A DNA stretch of 64,000 bases from the NCBI RefSeq assembly GCF_016545825.1, contig NC_052621.1:2876199-2940198 (forward strand), written 5' to 3'. How positions within the stretch are numbered: position 1 is the stretch's first letter; each line of letters opens with the position of its first letter. Below are positions 11,966 through 23,256 of this stretch, piece after piece. The notes under the pieces were generated by a model, which worked only from the letters and a program-made list of their open reading frames with translations, was not told where the DNA came from and made no database searches. The DNA is from Eucalyptus grandis (lineage: Eukaryota > Streptophyta > Magnoliopsida > Myrtales > Myrtaceae). Position numbers and translations under genes: made by a program.

Positions 11966-13641
11966 AGTGCTGCATTTTTCAAGAGAGGAGGGGGGTCATG
12001 CACAATAGAATACACGGCCATTGATAGTCACACGAGAGAGAATAAGGAGGAATCGTAAAGGGCTTCAATCGAGACAAACCTGCGGCGTGGCGAGAGGGAT
12101 GGTGCCGAGGGGAACATGAAGAAGCATGCCCACACCTCCCAAATCATAGCTGCAGGACCTTGCTTCCACGATTGCTTCAGTTTGTTTGACATTCCATCAT
12201 TAGTCTCGGTTCTAAAATTGATGCAGCGCCACCTGCAGCGATTTCTCGGCCCAATAAAGAACCCAGCAATCCGGCGGATTCCAGTCCAGCACCGGCGTCA
12301 TCTCCAATCTGTTGCAACTGCGGTTTAGCCACCGATTATTGTGCATGATTTCCTCCATCACCGAGAAACCGACTTATCCAAGTTAAGGGTTGAAGGCCGC
12401 GAGTCCAAGAGTCAAAGGAAGCCACAGCCGTGAGTCCATTAGAAAATTCCAAGAGATAAAAGACAACCGCAAGGAACGTGGAAAGTGGAGACTTCACTTG
12501 GGGCAAGCAACCCGACATCCACGAATAGAGAAGAAGACCATTCTCGGTGATCCTCGAGACGTCAATCTTTGCCTCAAGTCACGAGCAGCTTCCCCGGTGC
12601 CATCGTAGCAGTGATCTTGCAGTCTTGCCGCTGCAGCCGCAAGCCTATTTCCAACCATACAATAAGGAACAAGTTCTCGGGACTCCTACACTTGCTTGCG
12701 GCCGTCCAAGTTCTCTCTAATGCCGAGCAAGCACTGGCGTTAATCTAAATATTTGCTCTTGATCTTAACAAGAAGTAACTCTTGTTGTACATTCCAGTGT
12801 TTTGTTCTCGACAGGTCCTCCTGGTGTTGCATGGATTTTTGCTGAATTTTCAAAGAAGAATACTGATCCAATGCCTCGGTTTGCGAGTTTTGTTGCGTTG
12901 TCTATCAAGTTTCTGTTTTGCTAGTTCTCCCCACCACACACGGTCACCATTGGAGGAGAACCATTATACAGAGAGACGAGAGTGGAAAAAGTGGTATGGG
13001 TCCACCGGTCAATAAGTCAACAGAAGGAGAGAGGAGGTTGTCTTCTTCGAGCATCCCTCGACGTCACCGTAGCTCCTTCACCGATGACGTTACTGCAGCC
13101 CCACCGCTGACTTCGCAGTTGCTGTCCTCCGCCCATGGCTACCCGTCCCCGCATCTAGCCAAGCATTACCACGCACCGCCATCACCCGCTGAGCGGATTC
13201 CATCCGGTTCAAATTTGATAGCATTATTTGCGAAATTAGGTAATTATTTTATCTAAATTTGGTTTGGATATTTTATTGCCTAATACATGCCTTTCAATAT
13301 CTTACGTGCATATTTGAATCATGAACCTATTTCCGGTTAGGATTTATTGCCTAATTCGCAACCGCACACGGATTTTTTATTCCATCTATAAGGCTTTAGA
13401 TTGAGCAATTAATCACGCAGGAATAAAATTGATATCTTCATCTTTAAGACTTAAGATCAATTTATCGATTTTATTAGCGAAATAATTAAATTTGATTAGA
13501 TATCGTTTCCAAATTTGAATGATGGATAATATCTTTAATGACTGTGGATGATTTAGTGCTTATCTTTTAACTGCTTTATTTATCACGAAGATACCAAAAA
13601 AAAAAAAAAGATTGCATTTGCTTTCCATATAGGCTAGAATT

Positions 13642-14754
13642 GGGAGAATTACAAAAAAAGTCCTAAACCTATTGTAATTGTGCCAATTCAGTCCTAAACT
13701 TTTTTTTTGGCCAATTTAGTCCTAAACCTTTTATAATTGTGTTAATTCAGTCCTTCCGGCCAAAATTGGCCGGCCAAAGCTGACGTGGACGCCGGCCGGA
13801 GACAGCTGGCCGGCAAACAATTTTTTAATAATTTTTTTTTTTTTCGATTTTTTTTTTTTTTACCTTCTTCTTCTTCCTCTAGCCGGCCGGCGCCGGCCAA
13901 AGGCGAGGGCCGGCGAGGCGACCTCGCCGACCACCGGCGAGGCTCGCCCCCCGCCACCGGCGAAGGCGAGCCTCGCCCAACCAAGGCGAGGCTCGGCCTC
14001 GCCCAACCATGGCGAGGTCGAGCCTCGCCAGATCGGGGCGACAGCGGCCTCGCCGTCGTTGGGCGAGGCTCGCCTTCGCCGGTGGCGGGCGGCGCGAGCC
14101 TCGCTCGGCGACGGCGAGGCCGCCATCGCCTAGCCGACCATGGCGAGGTCGAGCCTTGCTAGATGCGGCGACGGCGAGGCCACCATCGCCCGGCCAAGGC
14201 GAGGCTCGGCCTCGCCCGGATCTAGCGGCGGCGACCTTGCCGAGATCGGCAACAGCCTCGCCGGCCACTAGCGAGGCCATACCCGAGATCCGGCGAGGCT
14301 CGCCTTCGCCGGTGGCCGGCGGGCGAGCCTCACCAGATCCGGCAATGGCGGCCTCGCCGGCCACTAGCGAGGCCGTAACCCAGATCTGGGCGAGGCTCGC
14401 CTCGCCTTGGCCGGGCGACGGCGGCCGCCGCCATCGCTAGGCGAGGCTCGCCTTCGCCGGTGGTCGGCAAGGGTGAGCCTCGCCGGTGGCCGGCGAGGTT
14501 AGCCTCACCGGCCCTCGCCTCTGGCCGGCGCCGGCCGGCCAAAGGAAGAAGAAGAAGGTAAAAAATAAAAAAAATTGAAAAAATTATTAAAAAATTGTTC
14601 ACTGGCCAGCTGTCTCCGGCCGGCCAATTTTGGCTGGGGAAGGACTAAATTGGCACAATTATAAAAGGTTTAGGACTAAATTGGCCAAAAAAAAAAGTTT
14701 ATGACTGAATTGGCACAATTGCAATAAGTTTAGGACTTTTTTGGTAATTCTCCC
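13642..14754. mobile_element. Mutator-like non-autonomous foldback element with 10-bp target duplication
   Basis: Long terminal inverted repeats begin GGGAGAATTAC and end in its complement. Each arm holds tandem 'agtcctaaac...ttgtgccaattc' modules and runs into 'ggccaaaattggccggcc' on the inner side. The flanks are GGCTAGAATT at 13632-13641 and 14755-14764, a 10-bp duplication consistent with the 8-11 bp of Mutator-like elements. The interior is very GC-rich and built from the palindrome GCGAGGCTCG (seven exact occurrences, 13937-14450). There is no transposase; overlapping frames of 80-160 codons arise only because the interior is GC-rich. It is nested inside solo LTR copy 3. Confidence 0.88.
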
Positions 14755-15933
14755 GGCTAGAATTGATTGCATGAAATGCTAGTTAGATTTTTTTAAAATG
14801 CATGTTTAGAAGGTATTTAGAATAGATAACATTTCCTTTAGTTTTCACTTTAGTTAGATCTTTATTTTTAGTGATTTTAATTACGAATTTTCATTAAAAA
14901 AAATACAAAAAATGTCTTAGGATAAATTAGTTTGAATTCCTAAGATAGATTGCATTCTTTTTTAAAATAAATAAATAAATGTTATGTGCATGTCATTTAG
15001 AATTAGATTCATGAAATGCATGACATTTAGTGATTGTTGCTAGGCCTATTTAATTAGAAATCGCCTGTCATATAGAATTAGGTTCATGAAATGCATGTTA
15101 CTTATTGATTGTGGTTAGATCCATTTAGCTATAAATTGCATGTCATAAGGTTAAATTGCATTACATTACATGACTCTCATTAATTTAGTGAAAATGAAAA
15201 AAAAAAAAAAAAAAGAGAAATTGCATGGTCGATGATGTGAATTTTAATCTAACCACGCAGATACTTTCGTTGTTTTGAGGTAAGTTTATTTTTGCAATTT
15301 ATTCATTATTTATCTTGGTGTTAAATTGGTGGATTGCGCACCCGCATGATAATCTCGCATGTTAGAGAGATAAATTAAGATCAATTCAAGCTGCCGGCAA
15401 GATATTTTTTCAAAATAAAAAGAAAAGGTACCGAAAGGGCGTTAGAAAAATCTAACGTAACCAAGTCCCCGAACTCACAATCTCTGGTTCGTAGGAGTAA
15501 AGTAAAACTCCCATTACTTTACTTGGGTTTCTAATCGACCCACCAAAAAATAGATTAGTGGCGACTCCTAGATAAAATCCATTTGCATGTTAAGAAATTT
15601 GAACTGAAGTCGCGAATTGGTATGGGCCTGGGAGAGCCCGAGTTAAGTCTAGGCTTAACAATCCATTAGCCAAATTTTAGGTGGTTCACTCGAAAAATTG
15701 GTCACGACAACCAATTATAGCGTGCAACCCCTATATGTCAAAATGGGAGTTTATAATGTAGGCGAAATGTATCGCCATAGAAAAATCGACACATGGAGCC
15801 ACATGTAAATGGGGTCAGCAATTCAAAAGGTGCTCTTCCCCCTCCTCTGCTCTCTCTCTTGTTGCCTGGCCCACCTCTCTGCACACTCTGACGCTCTCTC
15901 TCCTCTGCCTTTACAGACCGTATCCCTCCTCTT

Positions 15934-15937
<4 letters not shown>

Positions 15938-15988
<51 letters not shown>
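15938..15988 (+). repeat. (CT)n microsatellite, about 51 bp
   Basis: An uninterrupted CT dinucleotide run. It produces artefactual Ser-Leu (plus) and Arg-Glu (minus) frames. Confidence 0.98.
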
Positions 15989-15990
<2 letters not shown>

Positions 15991-16877
15991 GTTCTGCGAT
16001 GAGAACAAAAATCCGTTCTCCATATGCTCTTCCCCTATTGCGGTGAGAACAAAAATCGCAGATTGCTTCCATATGCTCTTCCCCCTCCTCTGCTCTCCCT
16101 CCTCCGCTGGTTGCTTCCACCTCCCCCCACCTTGACGTCGACGCTACTGACGCTCCTCCATACAACATCGACGCCCCTCCACCTCTGCCTCCGCCTCCGC
16201 CTTCAGAGGTTGCCTCCGTTGCCCCTAACTCCAACACCTCCACCTCCGCCTCTACCTTCGCCTATGCCCCCGAACCCGACGCTAATGCCGACATCAATGC
16301 CCCTACCTCCCTCTCACAACTTCCAGTCTGCTCTTTCTATCTTTCCTCATCGAAGTCGCGCCTCTCTTCCAATGAACCGCGACACTAACGCCCTCCGCCA
16401 ATTGCCTCCGTCACCCCCGACTCCGACACTAACACCGCCTCTACCTTCGCCCCTAACGCTTCTGCCTCCACCTTTGCCCCTGACATCGACGCCGACATCA
16501 ACGCCAACGCCCCTTTGCCTCCCTCTCGCAACCTTCGCTCCATGGTTCTTGTAAAATAATAGGAAGCTATTTCATCTGCTGTGAATGCTGCCGCTACTTG
16601 AGTACTCCCCCTCTTGCTTTTGGGGGAAGAAGCTATCATCCTAGCTATTGAACATCTAGTATGGGTAATAACTCTTGTCGCCCTTACTATTCCCACAGTA
16701 TCGACAATAACCATTATTTTCCTACCCGCTGTAAATGTTAGTGGCATTTCCATTGTAAATCTGATCATAGAGGCTCTTGGTCAACTATCTCTTTCCTCTG
16801 CGGAGCGCCCCTACTGGCCAACCCCAACGCCGACAACCCCCTACTCGCATTTTGGCCTCCCTCTCCACGAGCAAAGG

Positions 16878-16880
<3 letters not shown>

Positions 16881-16956
<76 letters not shown>
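16881..16956 (+). repeat. (CT)n microsatellite, about 76 bp
   Basis: A second, longer uninterrupted CT run, ending 64 bases before a reverse-oriented RDR1 fragment. Confidence 0.98.
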
Positions 16957-16960
<4 letters not shown>

Positions 16961-17019
16961 TCTACAAAACGTCCCTGCTCTTGCCTCCTATCGTCGCCTC
17001 TCCAAGCCCCACCGATAGG

Positions 17020-17172
17020 TAACAGCAATCTTTTAGATGATCCAGTTTTTCCAAAGCATGTTCTATGCAATCAACATTATGTCCATTCTTCTCAAATCAA
17101 CTGGCCGGAAAAGTTTTCAATCCAGAATAGGCCGTGGTAGATACCCATGCTAAACCAAGGAACAAACCTTGT
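17020..17172 (-). pseudogene. RDR1 exon fragment, dispersed copy
   Basis: The reverse complement aligns over about 150 bases with 50598-50751 of the RDR1 pseudogene, with scattered substitutions and small indels: both read 'gttccttggtt', 'agcatgggtatctacca', 'gaagaatggacat', 'gttgattgcatagaacatgc' and 'taaaagattgctgttacc'. In RDR1 these codons encode the region around SLVQHG and DCIEHALEKL. No other RDR1 exon adjoins it. Confidence 0.88.
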
Positions 17173-17176
17173 CCAA

Positions 17177-17482
17177 TGGCAATAACTGTATAAAAGAAAA
17201 TGTTTATGCTATAGATGCACTCTATTTTGTGATTAGAATATGCATGAGACTAGGTAGTTGGTGATGATTTTCTAGATACAGCAACTCAATTTTCACTGAA
17301 TGATGTGTCATGCTGCATCTTAACATACGATGGCAATAACTGTAAAAAAGAAAATGTTCATGCTGTTGTAGATGCACTCTATTTTGTGATTAGAATATGC
17401 ATAGGTAGTTGATGATGATTTTCTAGATACAGCAACTCAATTTTCACCGAATGATGTGTCATGTTGCATCTTAACATACGAT
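17177..17482 (+). repeat. Direct tandem duplication, period 154 bp
   Basis: The phrase 'tggcaataactgta' at 17177 recurs at 17331, and the two units remain alignable to 'catcttaacatacgat'. The units differ by a few substitutions and a short indel near 'gcatgagactaggtag'. It adjoins the dispersed RDR1 fragment. Confidence 0.92.
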
Positions 17483-18253
17483 CAGTTGCTCAAAAATTGG
17501 AAGCTAATATAAGCTGGATGGGTTTAATCTGTATGTTTACAACGGTGCTAGAGGTATACGAAGATTCGTTGCTACAAGATTCGCGGAGAAAATTGATGTA
17601 TCCCCTACATATTTTGTCATATAATTTATCGATGATTGCTCACCCTCGTGCATTAGTGACATTTCCTGCGATGATATTTGTACGAAAACCGTAGGTAATT
17701 ACAGAGACAACCTATGCATCAATCGTTCCATGTTTCTGAATTCAAGTGTGAGCTTGGGTTGTTGAGATCACAACTGCATTTCACCAAAATTGCACAAGAC
17801 CTATATACGGATTTTTTCTTAGATTTTCCAATCAACCCAACTGTGATAGTCGGGTAGGTGAAGGCACTGGCGAAATTCTTTGCGGATTTTATGTTCATTA
17901 GCAGATCCAGAAAGAAAATTCGCAATTGACTTTTTTTCCTTCCGAACTTTCTAGAACCTTTTTTCTTTCTTTGGATTGGGGAGGTAAGTTCATGCCTCCT
18001 CCCTCACTTGTTTTGGTGAGGTTTTCGATCATTAGCCAACCCTGTTATCTTTACCATGCAATTTTTTTCTGTCTTACCAACACGGATTTTAACTTATAGA
18101 AATGTATATCAAGAGAGGTAAATAGAGGGTTTTAAAATATTTGAATAAATTTCTTCTCAAAATCATATGAGATCACTATTAATTATTCTAAAAATTTAAC
18201 CTGTTTGGCGATGATGTGATTTAATATTAAAATATTTTAACTTTTTTCTTTTC
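17483..18253. other. Intergenic, nothing recognised
   Basis: AT-rich sequence. A 77-codon plus frame (17461-17694) and a 68-codon minus frame (17719-17925) have no recognisable motif. Confidence 0.4.
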
Positions 18254-20867
18254 ATTTGACACCTAATTTTGGCAAATTAGGGAAATAAAAAAAATAAAAA
18301 TCACATCCGAGCAAATAAAAGGAAAAAAAGGGGGGGGAATCAATCCGATTGATTATGCATGGAAATTAGGAATTTTGATGAACAATCAAATTTTGTTAAA
18401 TGCGGAAACAATTAAAAAATCAGTTGAATATATGGCAAGAATTTTGATAAAATTGAAGAAATCGAAGCAAAATTGAGTTAATTGCGAAATCATGTTCCGA
18501 TTTGCAGCCATAAATTAATGCAACAGAAGATGAAAACTCGAAAAATACCATAGAAAGCGGCCGTCTGGAATCACTATAAAAATAGTCACAATTTTCGTGA
18601 CCAAGGGTGGAGAATTCATGAAAAAAAAAAAAAAAAAGCCGAGAAAAAAAAAAAAATTGTACGAGAAGGAGAGGGGCCTTTTGTTTTGAGTGAAAATTTC
18701 AAAAGAAAAAATTTCTTTTGGGAGGGTCAACTCTCGTTCATCCTTCGTCGAAGAAGCAGGAAAACAGAGAGGGGGAAGTGACGTGAGAGAGACGTGGAGA
18801 GAGAGAGAAAAAGAAAAAGGAGGGAAGACTGTTCGTCTTCCTCGCCGCTTCGCTTCCCCCGACCTCGCCGGCACCGCCTCCGCCAACCACCGCTGCTCCG
18901 CCGGCGACCCACGAGTCATCTCTCCTCCACCGCCACTACGCCGGTCTCACCCGCAGCTGCAGCTTGCCGCGACACCGCTGCTGCCTCGCCGCTCCGCCTG
19001 TACCTCAATCGATCTCTGAACAGACGCCCGCAGCAGATCGCCTCCGCCTGCAACCCAGCCCCGTTGCCGACGACCGCGCTTGCAGCAGCGCCCGAGGCCC
19101 TCGCCGCTCTGCCTTGACCGCCAGCTGCAGCAACCCGCACAGCGCCGCCGAGTCTCTGGTCGCCGTGCTGTTGCTGCTGCACCACCTGGGCTGCGCCCCC
19201 GCTCGCCCGACGACCCGCGGTCGCAACGCCTCTGTCCGCGACTTCGCCCTCCTGCCTGGCCGCTCCGCCACTGCGCCTCTCCCTGCTCTGTCCGTGATCC
19301 GTCCAGCAACCAGCAGCCCGCGACCCAGCGCCCGACGCCGCTGCCTACCACTGTCCCGAACACCTGCACCCGGAGCAGCTCGCCATCACCGCTGCCCTCC
19401 GCCTGAGCGTCCCTGCCGTCGCCGCTCGTCACCTCCGACGCCCGCGCCAGCAGCCCGCGCCGCCGCGATCCCGCGCCCTCGCCGTTCAGCAAGCCGCGCC
19501 TCCGCCCGTCCGCGGCACCCGCAGCACCTCCGAGCACCAGCATCGTCGCTGCCCAACGTCCGCGTTCCGGCCCCCTTTTTAAAAAAAAATAAAATAAAAA
19601 AGTCAAGGTAGTTTATTTTTTTATTTTTATTATTTTTAATTTTTTATCTTTTTTTCATGTTTAGTTGTAATTGCTTAAATTGAAACATTGGATGTTGGTT
19701 CATTTTATGAATATTGTAAGCATCATCCACAGGATTTTTGCCCAAAATTATTGTAATTATTAATTTGATCCGTAAGACGCCGGATCATTTTTTAATTATA
19801 TTAATTTTTGGGTATTTTGATAGTATTTTGGTTATCAAATCATTATAACTATTAATTTGACCAATAAGAATTTGGATTAAATTTTTAATTATTTTTAATT
19901 TTCTCATATGTTGTGATGTTTATGGTTAAAATAATTGTTAATTTAATCCGTGAGACAACGGATTATTTTTTCGATTATTCTAATCCTTTATTTGATGAAT
20001 ATCTTGATTAGTTTAGATGTAATTTGATAATTTCTTGTCTTGAAAAACACAAAATCAAAATCAAAATCAAAAATCAATTCTTGCATCGGAGTGTTTTGAT
20101 TTAGTAAATTAAGACTGCATTTTTAGGGTTGTATTTTTAGATAATTTTGGAATAGATTATGATTGATCTTTTTTATATAGATAGGTCTTAGATAATGTTT
20201 GCACATTTTAATAATCTCATTTTTCTTTAAAAAATAATTTTCTAAGATAGGATAGGGTTTAAGTCAAAAAAAAAATTGGTAAAGAGGGTTTAAGTCAAAT
20301 TAATCCCTAAAATAAATTAGAAAATTATTCATTTTAGATGGTTTAATTAGTTTTCCTTTTTGTTACGAATTTTAATAAAAAATATAAAATATTAGGCGCA
20401 TGTCAGTTAGTTTGCATGTTAGGTTCGCTTAATTATAAATAGCTTGTTAATAAAATTAGGTCATGTAGTTAAAATGCATGTTTTAAATTTGAGATAAAAG
20501 AAAACCCAATAAATTGTTTGCTTTGTGTTTATTTATTTTGATGCAATTTGTTTGATTCATTAAGTGTTTAATATTATTGAGTACCGTGTGATCACCCTTT
20601 CGCAAATTTAGGTTAAAATAAATCCATGCTACCTGCATATAAAAAGAATAGTACCGAAAGGGCATTAAATCCAGTCAAAGTCTCTGATTCGTTATTTTAC
20701 TTAGGTATTTAATCGACCTACACTAAACTGATTACTGACGACTCCTAATAAAATCCATTTGCATATTAAAAAAATTGAACCTAAGTCGCGAATTGATATG
20801 GACTTTAAGACTTAGTAGTCCATTAGCCTAAACTTTAGATGGTGCACCCAAATTTTAGGTCGCGACA
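18254..20867 (+). mobile_element. Long gypsy-type LTR, copy 4, possibly followed by a primer-binding-site remnant
   Basis: It begins with a mutated end ('atttgacacctaattttgg') and ends GGTCGCGACA. The first 330 bases match copy 3 and the last 230 match all copies. No 5-bp duplication is evident. Instead the sequence after the end (20870-20888) reads 'ttgatgactccgcttgaga', resembling the 'tggcgactccgctggggac' sequence that follows LTRs of this type, so this may be a 5' LTR whose interior has been lost. The GC-rich middle (18830-19570) gives overlapping frames of up to 219 codons on both strands that I do not accept as genes. Confidence 0.8.
18575..18582 (+). promoter_or_regulatory. TATA box of LTR copy 4
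   Basis: TATAAAAA about 320 bases into the LTR, in the same context as copy 3. Confidence 0.55.
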
Positions 20868-21173
20868 ACTTGATGACTCCGCTTGAGACTTATGTTAAAA
20901 CACTTAATGAACTTAGACTATTTTTTTTTTCTTTTAATTGATTTGATTAACTGTTGCAAATTTAAAAATCAAATATTCCACTAACGGCACAACTTCCATG
21001 AATTAAACGAGTACAATTTAATGCACTCATGTGATAAAACGGAATCATGGAACCCCCCCCGGCCGCGGGAAAATTGTTACCGAAACAATCACCAAAAAAA
21101 TTTTCAAGTATGAACAAAAGATAAATATCATGAATTAAGTTTGCAATTGTAGATTGGAAGGGCTCGCCTTCAC
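20868..21173. other. Spacer, nothing recognised
   Basis: Apart from the primer-site-like motif at 20870-20888, this is AT-rich sequence with a short C-rich patch near 21053-21067. Confidence 0.4.
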
Positions 21174-22755
21174 CTTTCCCCTGTTGGTTGTCTTGTTGTT
21201 CTCACATGTTATCGTCCTTTTTCCTGTAGAACTCAATTTTATACTCATCTGCTTCATCAATTATTTGGTTCAATAGCTCTTTCTCCATCTTCTCTCTCTT
21301 CCAATCGAACTGCACTGTGTCCTTGCATTGCAACGAATTTTTAATGACAACAGTCTTATAATATATGACATCAAGGGAAAAAAAAAAGTACATAGTGCCA
21401 ACAAAAGCAGGAATTTTGCTTTGATCAAGGTTAACAATCACCAGCACCGAAGGGATTTACAAGTAAAGCAAGACCTTTTATCATTTCATTAGTAAAGTCT
21501 ATGTACAGAACTGAACCATAGGTAGTTAAATTCGTACCTAATCATTGGGTAATATTATATTGGAAGTCCTGGATTTCTGATATCCACTATCATCCTTTAA
21601 AAACTTTGAAGCTATGCAATAATCATACTTTCAAAGCTATTAAAGCAATCCACTCGTTGTTTCATGGTGGTTTGGTCCTTCGATCAATAAGCAGTCATTG
21701 GCTTTGATTTCAATGTTCCCCCTCCCCTCAATCCCCATCCCTCTCCTCTTGAGGGCTTCTACAATCGCCCAAGTTTGTTAATATTAGATCAAGCAAGAAT
21801 TAATTTCATTCACCACGGCATTTTTATGTTATTGCGTGCTAAGGCTTTTTCTATAGGAGCTACGACGAAATGCACGTGATCTCCCCCCCAACCCCACCAA
21901 AAAAAAAAAATTATATTGGGTAAGCAAAATCACTCTTGAAAATCTAGATAAGATCGCATGGACTCAGTTGTGAAGGTCGTGAAAATTCATAAGCAGATGG
22001 GAATTTGAGATTCTGCGAACCCCAGGACAATCAGACAAAGTAAACAGGATTTTCGAGAAGTGAGAGAATTCTAAGGCTGCTGCTAGTCATTAGGTGGGTA
22101 TCAGCGTTGAGGGTTTCTCTCGTCCCAATTGTTCCAGATCCCTTCCAATCCCCAACTTGCGAATTCAATCCCTGAAGCATTGCAAAGAGAATGATTTTTC
22201 GCACAGAATTAGCACCACGACGAGGTCATCTGAAGTGGTCCTACATGATAACAGTACTAAGATGCACTAAGAGCCAAAAAAAATTCCCTCGACTCACTCA
22301 ATTCACTCAAAAGTGCGGCTTTCTCTTTCTAGAAGTCTATTTTCCCTGACTTGACTCAGCGATTAGAGCATCACTTTCATTGCGCGAGAATCATCAGTAC
22401 TGCCCTTTAACCTAATCATTACACTACACTTCTCATCAGAGCACGAAGCTCTTCAAACCACCACACTGATGTGACCACAAGATATCTCTCCCCAGACAGA
22501 ATGATCCGTAGAACAAAAACTGAGACTCAAAACTCTGCAACACCGCGAGACTCACCTCCTCCACTATCTCAGAGAAAATCCTTCCTCAGGCTGCATCTCC
22601 ATCAGAGGCGGCAAAACCGGACTGTCTGCCTCCTCCGTCGAGAACTCCCTGGCCGCGGCGTACACTGGAGGGGCGGCCGGCGCCTGCTCCGAGAAAAAAG
22701 CCATCCCCGGAAGGTGAAGCCGCCGGTGTCATCGTCTTCCTCCTCCTCCTCCTCA
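21174..22755 (-). pseudogene. Clathrin light chain, partial two-exon pseudogene
   Basis: Clathrin light chains bind the heavy-chain hub of coated vesicles. The 5' piece (about 22551-22755) reads FSEQAPAAPPVYAAA, EFSTEEADSPVLPP and MEMQPEEGFSLR followed by a stop where the family has the Glu of 'REWRR', then a GTGAGT donor. The 3' piece (21174-21321) begins after an AG acceptor and reads EKELLNQIIDEADEYKIEFY, the signature of the plant heavy-chain-binding helix. A one-base shift then moves the frame to TCENNKTTNR, and a GT donor follows at 21173. The N-terminal acidic/Gly region is only partly present and all later exons are missing. Nonsense, frameshift and truncation make this a fragment. 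It is the first of several gene pieces clustered here. Confidence 0.85.
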
Positions 22756-23256
22756 GGTGAATAGACCATTCGCTCAGACAACTCTCAACCGACCACTCTC
22801 ACGTACCTCTGCACTTGGGCTTCCAGGCGTCTCCACCGAACAAGACCAAGGGGCCCTCGCAGATCCTTCATAGAAGACATAGACCAGTGAGTCATTTGGT
22901 GTTATCAAGTGTGTAAACAGGCAACTCACAAGACGGATCTCTGTTCAAGACACCAAGTAGATTATGTAATTATGTAAGTTCCATCAGTTAATTAAAAGAA
23001 AAAAAAAAAACACTAAGTCTTATTCTGCAAGGGGTAAAATCAACTAAATAATTGGTGGCATGAATTAGAGAAAAGCAAGGCACTAGCTGAAGAACTGTCC
23101 ACACAATAACCCATTGGCTTCTCCTCTCTATATTAACCAAAAAGCCAGTGGGAACTCAAAATGACATTCCACAGTGAAACGTCAAATAACAGACGCAAAA
23201 GGAGCTTCCCAACCAATAAGAAAGGAGATTTAGAGTTGCCAATGAACTTTTCATAC
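22756..23256. other. Spacer between two gene fragments
   Basis: No coding signal was found. A short poly(A) tract lies near 22999. The next exon-like sequence begins at 23257. Confidence 0.4.

Larger units (their letters stand above)
11635..15709 (+). mobile_element. Solo LTR, copy 3 (4075 bp including a nested insertion), target duplication ACCAA
   Basis: The element starts TGTTAACTCCTAATTTTGGC and ends GGTCACGACA, flanked by ACCAA at 11630-11634 and 15710-15714. Its first 220 bases align with the start of copy 4 (18254 onward) and its last 290 with all other copies. A Mutator-like element (13642-14754) is nested inside, so the LTR itself is about 2.95 kb. Open frames at 12116-13256 have no recognisable protein and lie in the variable middle of the LTR. 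Confidence 0.92.
15715..17019. other. Pyrimidine-rich low-complexity region
   Basis: It holds two long CT tracts and a Pro/Thr-rich frame (16024-16554) whose composition follows from CCT/CCG repeats. A short stretch at 16560-16790 could be decayed coding DNA, but I could not assign it. No reliable gene is seen. Confidence 0.5.

Noticed and set aside
13879..14440. Frames of 125-161 codons, both strands
   Set aside because: They are generated by the GCGAGGCTCG palindrome array inside the foldback element. The translations are repetitive Ala/Gly/Arg without domain features.
15809..17070. Ser-Leu and Arg-Glu repeat frames
   Set aside because: They are translations of the CT microsatellites.
18947..19611. 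Long overlapping frames (219 and 215 codons) on both strands
   Set aside because: They lie in the GC-rich middle of LTR copy 4. Frames on both strands are low-complexity Ala/Arg/Pro, as expected from GC-rich sequence, and have no motif.
20870..20888. A confident primer-binding site after LTR copy 4
   Set aside because: It resembles the usual sequence but carries several mismatches and no gag follows, so it is mentioned only as a possible remnant.
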